From Davidsoniella eucalypti (Eukaryota > Ascomycota > Sordariomycetes > Microascales > Ceratocystidaceae): DNA of 11,553 nt. Positions within the stretch are counted from its first letter, which is position 1. Every line of letters starts with the position of its first letter. Positions 1 through 8,179 of this stretch are shown here, piece after piece. Location: the NCBI GenBank assembly GCA_004009845.1, contig RMBW01000346.1, positions 1-11,553 on the forward strand. The letters run 5' to 3'. A model generated the notes under the pieces. It saw nothing but the letters and a program-made list of their open reading frames with translations. It had not been told where the DNA came from and did no database searches. Made by a program: the position numbers and the translations under genes.

Positions 1-15
1 TTTTATGATTAGAAA

Positions 16-737
16 CTCACGATCTTTCAGCATAACCAGGGAAAGCGTAAAGGCATTTTGGACCATCTCTTTGAATTAGCGATAAGGCAGAGAGTTGAGA
101 TATTGTGCATTCAGGAACCCTGGGTATGGCAAAAAGAAGGCAAATGGATTTTCCAGGACCACCAAAACTTTCACACCGTCAAACCATCGTTATCTTTGCT
201 AACAAGACCAAGAGTCGTGACCTATATCAAAAGGACATTGACTTCACAATAGAAAAGCCTCTCGACATCGCAAGCAGCGACATTCAATGCATAAGACTTC
301 ATATCGACGCGCAACCATTATTGGTCAACCTCTACAACCATCCGACCCAGCCCCTTTTACCGCACCCGCTTGTCCAGCAATGGCAGGTTGGGAGTGGCAT
401 CATCGTCGGGGACTTCAACACTCATCATCCATGGTGGTCTGTGAACTGCGAGCAATCACAGCATGCAGATGAAGTCGTTGGTTGGTTGCAGAGGAACAAT
501 GCTGACTTGGTAGTGGATCTCGAGAATGCTCTGGTCAACAGAGGCACTTTCTTCACTACCAGGTCGCAGAAAACATCAATCATCGATCTCGCCTTCCTCA
601 CTGGGCAGATGAAGCAAATGAAAACTAGTTGGACGTGTGAAGGTCTCCACGGTTCGGATCACCAGTGCATTAAGTTGCAGTTCCACGACGCCCGAAAAAA
701 CAAAAAAAGAGAGGAAAAGGTGGAATATACAACTTGA
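16..737 (+). pseudogene. AP-type endonuclease domain of LINE-A ORF2
   Basis: This domain nicks target DNA to prime reverse transcription. Visible landmarks are the start motif IFQHN (22-36, Asn of the active site), ILCIQEPW (about 97-123, catalytic Glu), GDFNTHHPWW (about 409-438, catalytic Asp/Asn), SIIDLAF (about 577-597) and GSDHQ (about 653-667, the SDH box). All the hallmark residues of the APE fold are present, but the N-terminal quarter is in frame 1 and the rest in frame 3, so one frameshift near 245 separates them. The fragment ends at an in-frame TGA (735-737); the same frame continues directly into the RT linker. The domain is confidently identified and clearly non-functional in this copy. 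Confidence 0.87.
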
Positions 738-2445
738 AAAACGGACTGGAAACAGTTCAGAGAGAGCCTCCAAAAAAAGGAGGCATTAGTATTAGAAAAT
801 CTCAAAAAAAGAGATACTCGACCGGATCTGGCGGCCATTTTGACCGCCGCCATCCAGGATACCTGCGCAGAGGTGATGCCGAAGGCCCGCATCTGCCCCC
901 GGAGTAAGCCTTGGTGGAACGACGAACTCAAGCTATTGAGGAAGTCGTTTATCAGAGCCGAACGACAAAGGAAGAAGGATAAGATCTGTCTGACGGAGTA
1001 CAAAGAAAAACGAAACAGGTATTTCCATGCCATTATCAAAACCAAAGCTAACTATTTCAATTCTTTCTTAGAACAAGCAACCGGCGACGAAGTCTTCACT
1101 GCTATGAGATACACGAAACCCATAACCGACTCGTATATACAACCACTCGAGGAAAATGGTGTCAAGGCGGAGTCTTTCGACGACAAAGCTAAGATGCTAC
1201 TGAATCTTGTGGGCGGCGAAAAAGGTGAGTCCCTTGAGGACGAAGACACTCTACCCATCCCACATCACGAGAACTCGAAATGGCCTTGGCCTAACATCTC
1301 TACCATTGAGATTGAAAGAGCTATCATGACCTCAAACCCTAAGAAGTCTGCTGGACCAGATGGGATTAATTTCCAAATGATCCAAAATGCTTATAGGGCT
1401 ATCCCCGAGGTCTTCCACTATGTCTACACGGAGCTATTCACTAAAGGACAGTGTCCTACGGTGTGGCGCCAAGGCATTGGAGTGATATTGAAAAAACCCA
1501 ACAAGCCAGACTATTCCCGTATCAAGGCATATCGGATTATCACGCTGCTGAACTGCTTAGGTAAAGTATTGGAACGAATTTTTGCACAGAGACTTGGTTT
1601 CTTGGCTGCAACAAAGGACGACCTGCTTCACCCAACGCAGTTTGGCGGACGGAAACAACGATCGACGATCGATGCAGCAATGGTTCTCATGGACCAAGTC
1701 AAGTCATGGAAAGAACAGGGCCTGAAATCGAGTATTGCACTACTTGATATCAAAGGCGCGTTCGACCATGTTAATAGGGATACCCTACTATGGCACTGCA
1801 GAGATCTAGGTCTTCCGAATAACTGCACCCAATGGATCGCAGCCTTCCTTCAAAAGAGGAAGGTCCAGATATGTTTTGATGGCAAACGAACAAACTTCTA
1901 CACTATTGACCAAGGCATACCGCAAGGCAGCCCAATTTCCCCATTCTGTTCTTGATTTATTCGAGACTTATACACATAAATATCCCCCCATCCATCCAAG
2001 TTCATGGCATTCAGCTCTCATACATTGATGATATTCTGATTACGGTAGCTTCCAAAAGCTTTGCAAGAAATTGCAGAGCTCTAGAGGCCATCGTTGAAGA
2101 TCTCACCAGGCAAGCCGACGATAGTTCCGTCGAGTTTGAGAGTTCCAAGACTGAGCTTCTGCATTTAACAAGGAGTAAAGCAGTAAGCAATGACACATAG
2201 ACGTCCTAGGGACGACAATACAACCGTCAGAGAAGATCAAGTGGCTAGGAATCTGGCTAGACTGTCAGCTGAATTTCAGCGAGCATGTCCAAGACAGAAC
2301 CCTTAAAGCAACCAGAACCCTAATGGGAATTCAACGGATTTCGCGGAAGTATAGCGGTCTAAGTGCGAAAGCAACTAGACAGTTATACCAAGCTGTGATT
2401 CGTCCTATCATGGAGTACGGTTCGATCCTCTGGTGGACAAAATGA
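738..2445 (+). pseudogene. Linker and reverse transcriptase domain of LINE-A ORF2
   Basis: The linker carries KPWWNDEL (about 909-932), typical between endonuclease and RT in Tad1/Jockey elements. RT landmarks in order are KSAGPDGI (about 1345-1368), the YRIITLLNCLGK segment (about 1530-1565), QFGGRKQRST (about 1638-1667), motif A LLDIKGAFDHV (1741-1773; Asp and Phe present), motif B QGIPQGSPISP (about 1912-1944) and motif C YIDD (2021-2032). A 1-nt loss just after motif B moves motif C into another frame, a stop follows at 2198-2200, and the thumb region (KWLGIWLD, about 2239-2262, and RPIMEYGSILWW) lies in a third frame. The polymerase catalytic Asp residues themselves are unaltered; YIDD rather than the commoner FADD or YADD is a family variant. 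The copy is inactive. Confidence 0.88.
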
Positions 2446-3842
2446 AGCCCATTTCCCTCAAGAAACACCTTGAAAAAGTACAAAGTTTGGCGATTTCCAT
2501 GATGCTTGGCACCTACAAGCAGGCTCCGAAAAGGGCTTGTGAAATAGAGGCTGGCATTAAACCAGTTGAGATCAACTTGGAATGGAATAACCTCAAGTAC
2601 GGAACAAGACTTCTACAATTCCCTAAACACCACCCCATACGTCATTGCGCCCAACCCACCAAGGACCATCTGAACTCGGAGTCTGACTTTGAGTCTCTTG
2701 GTATCTTGGGTCCCTACAAATTGAAGCGAGAGTCACAAGTGCAAGCAATTGCCGTGGACATTAAGTACCTGATACCTTTCAAGGCACTTCAGCGAGCTAA
2801 AATTGTATGGGAGGCACCATGGGCCAAGCGTACCCCAATCACAACACACATTCCAATGGTCAAAAAAGAAGAAGCAAAGGAAATCCACCTGGCAACCCTA
2901 GCAACCCTATGGTTGAGCGAAGCCTATTGTCTTTACACTGACGGGTCTATGGAGGGTGACAAATCCTCCTATGCCTTTGTCGATATGGACAATAAAACGG
3001 TGCGGTTTCAAGAGGCAAATGCCTTGGGGCCTTACACTGAGGTTGCAGACTGCGAAAGCTATGCGATCTACAGAGCCCTTTGCTACGTTCGAAAACTGCC
3101 ACTACGGAAACGAGTCCTGATCTTTGTCGATAGCCAAGCTGCCATCCAAAGAGTACGGAAGCCTGGTATATTCACGAACCTCATAGAGAAGCTAAACCTA
3201 CAGGACCTCGACACCAGTATAGAAATACACTGGTGCCCTGGACATGTAGGAATAGAAGGAAATGAGATAGTGGATAAGCTTGCAAAGGAGGCTCTTGAAA
3301 AAAGAGTATGCACCTCTATCGCAACCACTGGGTATATCAAGAAAAAGATTAAAGAGAACATCTTCAACCTCTGGGACACACTAATCAACCGTGATATCGA
3401 CAAACTTGGGAATCACTATCGGTCTCTTGGCAAGACAGGAGTGAGTGATCTGAAACCGATTGAGGGCGAGAAGAGGCTGACAACAGCCTACTATCAACTT
3501 CTAACGGGGAAGGGCGCTTACCTGCCGTACCTAAAGACCATAGGCAAGGTATCGAGTAGCATGTGTCGTCATTGTCAGCTGGACATTGAAACTATTCAGC
3601 ACTTGGTGTTGGACTGTGATATGTGGCTTGAGCAAAGACAAGAGTTGAAAGACGTCTGCGATGGTGAGATAAAGATGGAAGATCTATTTAGTAAGGCGAA
3701 GCACCAGCAAGCCTTGCTAGTATTTCTGAAAAAAACAGGAATAGGGGGGAGAAATTGGGGAAGAGTGGAGGAAGTGACCAACGATGGTGTTGCCGGTGAG
3801 GGTGAGCCAGTCGCACTTCGTGATGATTCGTGGTGTTGTTGA
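2433..3842 (+). pseudogene. RNase H domain and zinc knuckle, C-terminal part of LINE-A ORF2
   Basis: The longest undamaged stretch of ORF2 in this copy, open for 469 codons in frame 3. The RNase H active-site acids are all visible: Asp in YTDGS (2940-2942), Glu in DCESYA (3054-3056), Asp in FVDSQ (3129-3131) and Asp in EIVDKLAKEA (3273-3275), with the usual HWCPGHVGIEGNE loop before the last. A knuckle follows at 3564-3617 with spacing C-x2-C-x8-H-x4-C, common at the C-terminus of Tad1, I and Jockey elements. The end (after about 3735) is uncertain because a run of seven A at 3729-3735 is a likely slip point: LINE-B has six and ends sooner. There is no independent start; the frame is entered by a frameshift near 2435. 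Confidence 0.9.
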
Positions 3843-3996
3843 TTTCTTTGTGTTTTTCCTTATGTTTTTTATGTTTTGTGTTATGTTTCTACTTGTTTTC
3901 TGTTATGTTTTTATTGTTTTATTTGCTTTTATTTTACATCTTCATAGCTCTTTAGCTCCATAAGATTAATGAATTAAAAAAAAAAAAAAAAAAAAA
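3843..3996 (+). other. LINE-A 3' UTR and poly(A) tail
   Basis: About 130 nt of T-rich sequence with degenerate, repeated ATGTTTT/TTTTATG units, then the family's 3' terminus (TTTAGCTCCATAAGATTAATG, 3951-3971, continuing to 3975) and 21 A residues. The same terminus occurs in LINE-B and in the tiny insertion at 8518-8563, which fixes the 3' end of the family. LINE-C has a slightly different terminus. Confidence 0.9.
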
Positions 3997-4082
3997 TCCC
4001 TTAGCTCCCATCTCTTGTCTAACTACCTTCTCACCTTCCGACGTATCCTCCTGGTCAGGGCGCGACTTGTCCTGACCACCTA
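3997..4082 (-). pseudogene. pol: Start of pol of element M, in the -1 frame after gag
   Basis: Minus-strand reading in the -1 frame from the gag stop gives a short peptide ending EMGAKG that matches the same region of element G1 (KSRP, EDT, EGE, VVR/IVR and EMGAKG blocks shared). It precedes the protease and is cut off by LINE-A. This copy has ACG-TCG where G1 has ACG-ATG, so no start codon is available here. That favours entry by frameshifting over re-initiation. Confidence 0.7.
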
Positions 4083-4086
4083 AAAA
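4053..4086 (-). promoter_or_regulatory. Probable -1 frameshift signal at the gag-pol junction of element M
   Basis: On the minus strand, T-TTT-TAG (4086-4080) is followed after 2 nt by a 7-bp perfect stem, GGTCAGG (4077-4071) with CCTGACC (4059-4053), enclosing an 11-nt loop. A tRNA-Phe on UUU can slip back one base and still pair with UUU, giving the pol frame. The stem differs from that of G1 by paired changes (see findings). Function is inferred. Confidence 0.62.
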
Positions 4087-4221
4087 TCCAGTTCAATTAG
4101 GTCGTATTCTGACCCGTTCTCCGCTACCTTTGAGTCGACCTTGGCTACCGTCGTAGTGGTGTTAACCGGCGGGGGCAGCACGCGATCCATAGCTTGTTCG
4201 TCATACCTGGCGATTTCCTCA

Positions 4222-4411
4222 CGCATTGTAAGGGTCTAAGGCCCTGGTTGGTTTCGGCTAAGCTTGATCTAAGCCTAAGCAAAACGGTTATAAATAGGGA
4301 CGTCTTCCCGCCGTTATTCCAACAGATAATAGTCCTTCTCTCCATCGGCCACAATCTAATCACTCTTTCTAAGATTGTTGGCCTCGTCCCTCCTTAGATC
4401 CTCTCACGCAT
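4222..4411 (+). repeat. Solo LTR (LTR1 type) with 5-bp target site duplication
   Basis: A 180-bp unit at 4227-4406 begins TGTAAGGGTC and ends ATCCTCTCA, and is flanked by the identical pentamer CGCAT at 4222-4226 and 4407-4411. TG...CA ends and a 5-bp duplication are the signature of integrase-mediated insertion, typical of Ty3/Gypsy. Because no internal element sequence remains, it is a solo LTR left by LTR-LTR recombination. It sits in the opposite orientation inside the gag of element M. A near-identical inverted copy lies at 5861-6040. It has a TATA-like box and an internal inverted repeat, GGCCACAATCT (4347-4357) against AGATTGTTGGCC (4372-4383, one bulged base). Confidence 0.9.
4289..4296 (+). 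promoter_or_regulatory. TATA-like box of the solo LTR
   Basis: TATAAATA lies about 63 bp into the LTR and is conserved in position in the inverted copy (5971-5979, TATAAAATA on the minus strand) and in the G2 LTR (TATAAGTA, 8497-8504), each followed by AGGGACC or a close variant. A core promoter is inferred from conservation; no start site can be measured here. Confidence 0.55.
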
Positions 4412-4994
4412 CACTGTGCGTATAGCGTTGACCGACAGCTGGTTGTGCGAGGGTCCTGGCTGGGAGGTACGTTGTGGGCAACGACGTGCAATGTGGTCCT
4501 TGAGTCCGCAGATGAAGCATGCGTTTTCACGCATCAGCCGGTGTCGTTCCGACTCAGACAGTTTGGGTCTCTCTGAGCGGGCAGCAAGCTGGGGGCGGTT
4601 CTCCCGACGGGTCTGTTGGTCGGGCCGCTCTCTCCAGTTGCTCGACTTGGCGTGTTCTGGCTTGGGGGTGGACTCGATAGCGTGGCGCTTACCAGGGGCG
4701 GTCGAAGTGCTTCAAGAGGTCGTCGATGATAGCATGGTAGGAGTTGGACTTCCAAGCCCATCCGGTGCGTTCAATCAAATCGTCACGCATGGCAGAACGC
4801 AGGATGTCAATTAACGTGGTGTCGTCGTGAATGCCGGCTTCCATGGCTAGCGTCTCGAAGCGGAGGTGGAAGGCTTTGAAGGGTTCCCGGTCTCCTTGGG
4901 CGGATTTGTAGAAAGCAATGCGCGCGTTGGTGAGTCGTTCGCGCGACCGGAACATATCATCAAGTTTTTCTAGCAGCAGATCGTAGGGTCTAGA

Positions 4995-5860
4995 TTTTTT
5001 TTTTTTTTTTTTTTAATTCATTAATCTTATGGAGCTAAAGAGCTATGAAGATGTAAAATAAAAGCAAATAAAACAATAAAAACAATAAAAACATAACAGA
5101 AAACAAGTAGAAACATAACACAAAACATAAAAAACATAAGGAAAAAAACAAAGAAAACAACAACACCACGAATCATCACGAAGTGCGGCTAGTTCACCCT
5201 CACCGGCAACACCATCGTTGGTCACTTCCTCCACTCTTCCCCAGTTTCTTCCCCCTATTCCTGTTTTTTCAGAAATACTAGCAAGGCTTGCTGGTGCTTC
5301 GCCTTACTAAATAGATCTTCCATCTTTATCTCGCCATCGCAAACGTCTTTCAACTCTTGTCTTTGCTCAAGCCACATATCACAGTCCAACACCAAGTGCT
5401 GAATAGTTTCAATGTCCAGCTGACAATGACGACACATGCTACTCGATACCTTGCCTATGGTCTTTAGGTACGGCAGGTAAGCGCCCTTCCCCGTTAGAAG
5501 TTGATAGTAGGCTGTTGTCAGCCTCTTCTCGCCCTCAATCGGTTTCAGATCACTCACTCCTGTCTTGCCAAGAGACCGATAGTGATTCCCAAGTTTGTCG
5601 ATATCACGGTTGATTAGTGTGTCCCAGAGGTTGAAGATGTTCTCTTTAATCTTTTTCTTGATATACCCAGTGGTTGCGATAGAGGTGCATACTCTTTTTT
5701 CAAGAGCCTCCTTTGCAAGCTTATCCACTATCTCATTTCCTTCTATTCCTACATGTCCAGGGCACCAGTGTATTTCTATACTGGTGTCGAGGTCCTGTAG
5801 GTTTAGCTTCTCTATGAGGTTCGTGAATATACCAGGCTTCCGTACTCTTTGGATGGCAGC
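4995..5860 (-). mobile_element. LINE-B: 5'-truncated LINE copy, minus strand
   Basis: This is a near-identical copy of LINE-A positions 3138-3975 plus a 20-nt tail, seen on the plus strand as poly-T 4995-5014. It is truncated at its 5' end inside the RNase H domain, just after the FVDSQ motif. Its 3' side joins gag of element M (..TCTAGA next to the T run). Its 5' side joins directly to the last base of an LTR1 copy at 5861 without a target duplication. High identity to LINE-A and LINE-C suggests recent activity of the family. Confidence 0.92.
5257..5860 (-). pseudogene. Truncated RNase H C-terminus and zinc knuckle in LINE-B
   Basis: On the minus strand the frame is open from the truncation point (AAIQRVRKPG) through HWCPGHVGIEGNE, the last RNase H aspartate (EIVDKLAKEA) and the C-x2-C-x8-H-x4-C knuckle, to FLKKQE and a stop. 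The first three RNase H acids, the RT and the endonuclease are missing, so it cannot be active. A run of six A (minus strand; plus 5264-5269), where LINE-A and LINE-C have seven, shifts the end of the frame. The T-rich 3' UTR follows at 5015-5165. Confidence 0.85.
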
Positions 5861-6040
5861 TGAGAGGATCTAAGGAGGGACGAGGCCAACAATCTTAGAA
5901 AGGGTGATTAGATTGTGGCCGATGGAGAGAAGGACTATTATCTGTTGGAATAACGGCGGGAAGACGTCCCTATTTTATAACCGTTTTGCTTAGGCTTAGA
6001 TCAAGCTTAGCCGAACCAACCAGGGCCTTAGACCCTTACA
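5861..6040 (-). repeat. Second LTR1 copy, inverted, without target duplication
   Basis: Read on the minus strand this 180-bp unit starts TGTAAGGGTC at 6040 and ends CTCTCA at 5861. It is the same repeat as the solo LTR at 4227-4406, with only small differences (one extra base in the TATA box, one base fewer in the CCGAAACC segment). Its inner end touches the truncated 5' end of LINE-B and its outer end touches the gag leader of element G1, which runs in the opposite direction. No 5-bp duplication is present (GCAGC against CTCTC). It may be the 5' LTR of an element whose leader was lost when LINE-B inserted, or a relic joined by recombination. Confidence 0.85.
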
Positions 6041-6247
6041 CTCTCTACTGTCCAAGCCGTCCGCTTGCCCTCTCTACTGCCCAAGCCGTCCGCTTGCCTT
6101 CCCTTCTGTCCAAGCCGACTGCTTGCCCTCTCCTCTACTCAAGCCGTCTGCTTGCCTTATTCTGTTCTGTCCAAGCAGTCTGCTTGCCCTAGTTGCACCT
6201 GCCCCATCTGTCCGCTCGTCCACTTCTCGCGTACCATCCAAGTCACT
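6041..6247 (+). promoter_or_regulatory. G1 gag leader: tandem hairpin array, AUG-free
   Basis: Five short stem-loops, spaced about 28-32 nt, share the form CAAGC-loop-GCTTG. They lie at 6053-6067, 6082-6096, 6111-6125, 6140-6154 and 6172-6186; the last extends to 6 bp, CAAGCA/TGCTTG. Loops are mostly five nt (CGTCC, CGACT, CGTCT). Linkers are pyrimidine-rich. I find no ATG between 6041 and the gag start at 6248, so a scanning ribosome would reach gag. A role in packaging, translation or RNA stability is inference. Confidence 0.75.
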
Positions 6248-8179
6248 ATGTCCGACTTGCTATTCCTGTTCTGGGGCCTCCTCGCCACTCTGACTCACTG
6301 CATCTACGACACCTGGAGCTACCGAGTTACTATGACCTGGCTTAACTTTGCCCTGACGCGTGTCCCCTTCCTGAAACCCAACCAGGAATCAACTAAAGGC
6401 TATATCTTGTCCGCTTTCGACCTACCTACGAAGCGCGCCTGGCGCAAGCCCGGCTGGTGTTACCTCGTACTATTCAAGCGCAAGGAGCGCGCCCGTCTGG
6501 CCTCCCTCCTTGGCTTTTGCCCTCTGACACGCGACGTCCTCGCCCATAAGGAACACTTTCACGATAACTTGGGTCACCTCACCTTCACCGATGACTTTGT
6601 TAGCCACGTCACCTGTGGTAACCGCGTAATCCACGAGGCGCATGCTCGTGTTCACGTATCCTCACGTCTCCTTTCCTCCTGTTTCATCGGCATCCCACGC
6701 TCTCCCCCGCGTGATAAGGATGGTAACCCCGTGCACTCTTCCCGCGCTCCTCTAGTCGCTCCAAGAGCTGCTGCATATGAAGCTGAGGAACTAATCTCAT
6801 ACGAGACCACTCACACCCGTGCCATTAGTCGTGCTGCCTCTGTTCGAAGCCTATCCCACTTTGCCCCTGGTGTAGATACCCATTCTCGTCGTCGCCCCTC
6901 CGTCAGCCAGCACCCTTCCCCCGACTCTGACTTGGCCCGTCTGGCCGAAAGCATGGGAATGTCTGTCCGCCACGCGTCGCGTCCCCCATCCCGTGGCCGT
7001 CAGCCGACGCGTTCTCCTGGCCCTGCCCATTCACGCGCTCCTCAGCCTGCCGACAATGCACTGCTCAATGAACTTAGGGAATTGAAGGACACCGTCTCGC
7101 TACTGTCCCAACTGGTCATAGGCAACCATACTGAACCCACTGCTCCCGCCATGCCTCCTGTCCCAACTACTGCCGTCACCACCCGAAGACGTTCGAGATC
7201 CCGTAGCCGCGTCCGCCCATCTCAGCCTCACCTTATCGAATTTGGAGGCACTCACGCAGAGTATGAAAACTGGCGAACCCTAGCAATCTTCAAGATGCGA
7301 ATCGATGGCCGAGCTATAGGCGACGAGCTAGCACGCACTGCCTACCTGTTTAGCCGACTAGGCTCCGACACGCGTGCCAAACTCAACGAATTTTTCGTCT
7401 CCATTAGCGACCAGCCAGGCTCATACGACAAGCTGCTAGACAAACTCGACCTCATGTTCCGCAGCCGTGCCCGTAAGTCGCAAGCCCGCACTGCTTTCTT
7501 TGGTGCTCGCCAGGAGTCCCACGAATCATTCCTCGACTTCTTCAACCGTTTCGAAGGGTTAGCGCTGGCCGCAGGTATGCAAGACGACGACATGCTCATC
7601 GACCTTCTACGTCGCGCCACACGAGAAGAGCTAGTGGTCAAAACCACCATCCTCTGAAGCCTGCCTACTTACAGGGAAGTCACTGAGAGCCTGCTCGACC
7701 ATTTCAGCCGCCACCATGATTACTACGGTCCTTACACGAAGAAGACCTCGCGTCCTACCCAATACCGAGACAGCGACAACTGGAGAGCACGTGCCGAGCC
7801 CCCCTCACGAAGCAATGCTCCTCGTCAAACGCAGCAACCCCGTAATGACAAGCCACGTCTCAACCCTACTGAACGCAGTCGCATGCTACGAGAAGGAATT
7901 TGTTTCATCTGCTCGCAGCCCGGACATATCGCTAATCAATGTCCCTCGCGTCGAACTCTACAAGGACCTAAGACCAACAAGGTGCTAATCAACGCTATCA
8001 ACGGCGCCGTTAAGTCGGCCGTACGCGATGAGGTCCGACCCGCAGTACGCGAAGAACTCGCGAAGACGGATCATCTGATGATGGATCGCCTGCTGCCCTC
8101 GTCCGAAAGCACCGCCGTGGTGGCCTCTACCAACACGCACCGCCCGGCCACTGATGAGGATGATTTGATGGATTTTTAG
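6248..8179 (+). pseudogene. gag: gag of element G1, full length with one in-frame stop
   Basis: Retrotransposon particle protein of about 643 codons. The start is ATG 6248: MSD is shared with G2 gag and both lie in CACTATGTC context. Residues 4-22 are hydrophobic (LLFLFWGLLATLTHC). Residues 67-120 form a block conserved with G2 (PGWCYL, LFKRKERARLA, LLGFCP, HFH, LGHL). A serine/arginine-rich stretch (RRRSRSRSR, about residue 315) precedes the capsid-like domain (about 328-470; ENW, MFRSRARK, FEGLALAAG). A CCHC knuckle lies at residues 552-565 (CFICSQPGHIANQC). The C-terminus is DDLMDF. An in-frame TGA at 7655-7657 (codon 470) interrupts the capsid end; the frame continues unchanged after it. 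It is the only defect I see. Pol follows in the -1 frame. Confidence 0.88.

Larger units (their letters stand above)
16..3842 (+). pseudogene. LINE-A ORF2 polyprotein (endonuclease-RT-RNase H), disrupted
   Basis: The whole ORF2 can be followed from LTIFQHN at about position 16 to the stop at 3840-3842, but it changes frame repeatedly. I see frame 1 up to about 245, frame 3 to about 1941, with an in-frame TGA at 735-737 where tryptophan fits the alignment, frame 2 to a stop at 2198-2200, frame 1 from about 2212 to about 2435, and frame 3 to the end. That makes at least four frameshifts and one stop. The 1941 shift looks like a single-base loss inside the SPI-LF segment after the PQGSP motif. 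The copy therefore cannot make a functional enzyme. The three domain parts are described separately. The frameshift positions are approximate, judged from where recognisable motifs change frame. Confidence 0.88.
1..3996 (+). mobile_element. LINE-A: long copy of a Tad1/I-like non-LTR retrotransposon, 5' end outside window
   Basis: A non-LTR retrotransposon that copies itself by target-primed reverse transcription. Reading left to right the sequence holds an AP-type endonuclease, a reverse transcriptase, an RNase H domain, a CCHC-like knuckle, an AT-rich 3' UTR and a 21-nt A tail (3976-3996). This order is that of the Tad1/I/Jockey group; the RNase H domain after RT favours Tad1 or I. The element is inserted on the plus strand into the protease start of element M, because the sequence right after the A tail (3997 on, minus strand) matches the protease start of element G1. 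Its left end, any ORF1 and the left target duplication are outside the window. Three shorter copies of the same family lie at 4995-5860, 8518-8563 and 10522-11553. Clade assignment is by motif only. Confidence 0.92.
3997..4994 (-). mobile_element. Element M: Ty3/Gypsy-type gag-pol fragment, minus strand
   Basis: On the minus strand this block reads as the C-terminal two-thirds of a capsid domain, an RNA-binding linker, a CCHC knuckle, the gag stop and the first 27 or so codons of pol. Its capsid part is nearly identical to gag of element G2, while its 3' end aligns with element G1. It is cut off at its 5' side by LINE-B (poly-T from 4995) and at its 3' side by LINE-A (A tail ending at 3996), and it is interrupted by a solo LTR at 4227-4406. 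No LTR can be assigned to it with confidence: the inverted LTR at 5861-6040 is adjacent only through LINE-B. Confidence 0.85.
4080..4994 (-). pseudogene. gag: gag of element M (capsid part and nucleocapsid), split by a solo LTR
   Basis: Retrotransposon structural protein forming the particle. On the minus strand the visible product starts inside the capsid domain (LDDMFRSRERLTNARIAF), runs through LLKHFDRP, then a basic RNA-binding linker, then the knuckle ACFICGLKDHIARRC (C-x2-C-x4-H-x4-C, about 4482-4529) and ends in LIELDF with stop TAG at 4082-4080. Two bases present in G2 (AC after CGACCGCCCC, near 4693) are missing, giving a frameshift, so the capsid and knuckle lie in different frames. 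The solo LTR 4227-4406 interrupts the C-terminus between TVM and REEIAR; ignoring it, the frame matches across the gap. The N-terminal half is absent, replaced by LINE-B. Confidence 0.85.

Noticed and set aside
3083..3403. Long antisense reading frames over the RNase H domain, also seen in LINE-B and LINE-C (5595-5873, 11116-11415).
   Set aside because: They recur only because the LINE copies are alike. They are the reverse strand of RNase H and contain no domain of their own.
3951..4008. TTAGCTCC occurring both in the LINE-A 3' end and right after its tail, as a possible target duplication.
   Set aside because: The second occurrence is native to the protease region (G1 has the matching GGGAGCTAAGGGA), so it is target sequence and the match is probably chance.
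4416..4814. Plus-strand reading frame of 132 codons.
   Set aside because: It is the antisense of the element M gag linker and zinc knuckle, which are clearly coding on the minus strand.
4227..6040. The two inverted LTR1 copies as ends of a single inverted-repeat DNA transposon or as breakpoints of an inversion.
   Set aside because: The left copy has its own intact 5-bp duplication on both sides, so it inserted independently; the segment between them is ordinary M gag plus LINE-B.
6041..6247. In-frame upstream extension of G1 gag through the leader repeats (LALSSTQAV-like peptide repeats).
   Set aside because: No ATG exists upstream of 6248, the MSD start is conserved in G2, and in G2 the leader is not open in the gag frame. 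The repeats are better explained as RNA hairpins.
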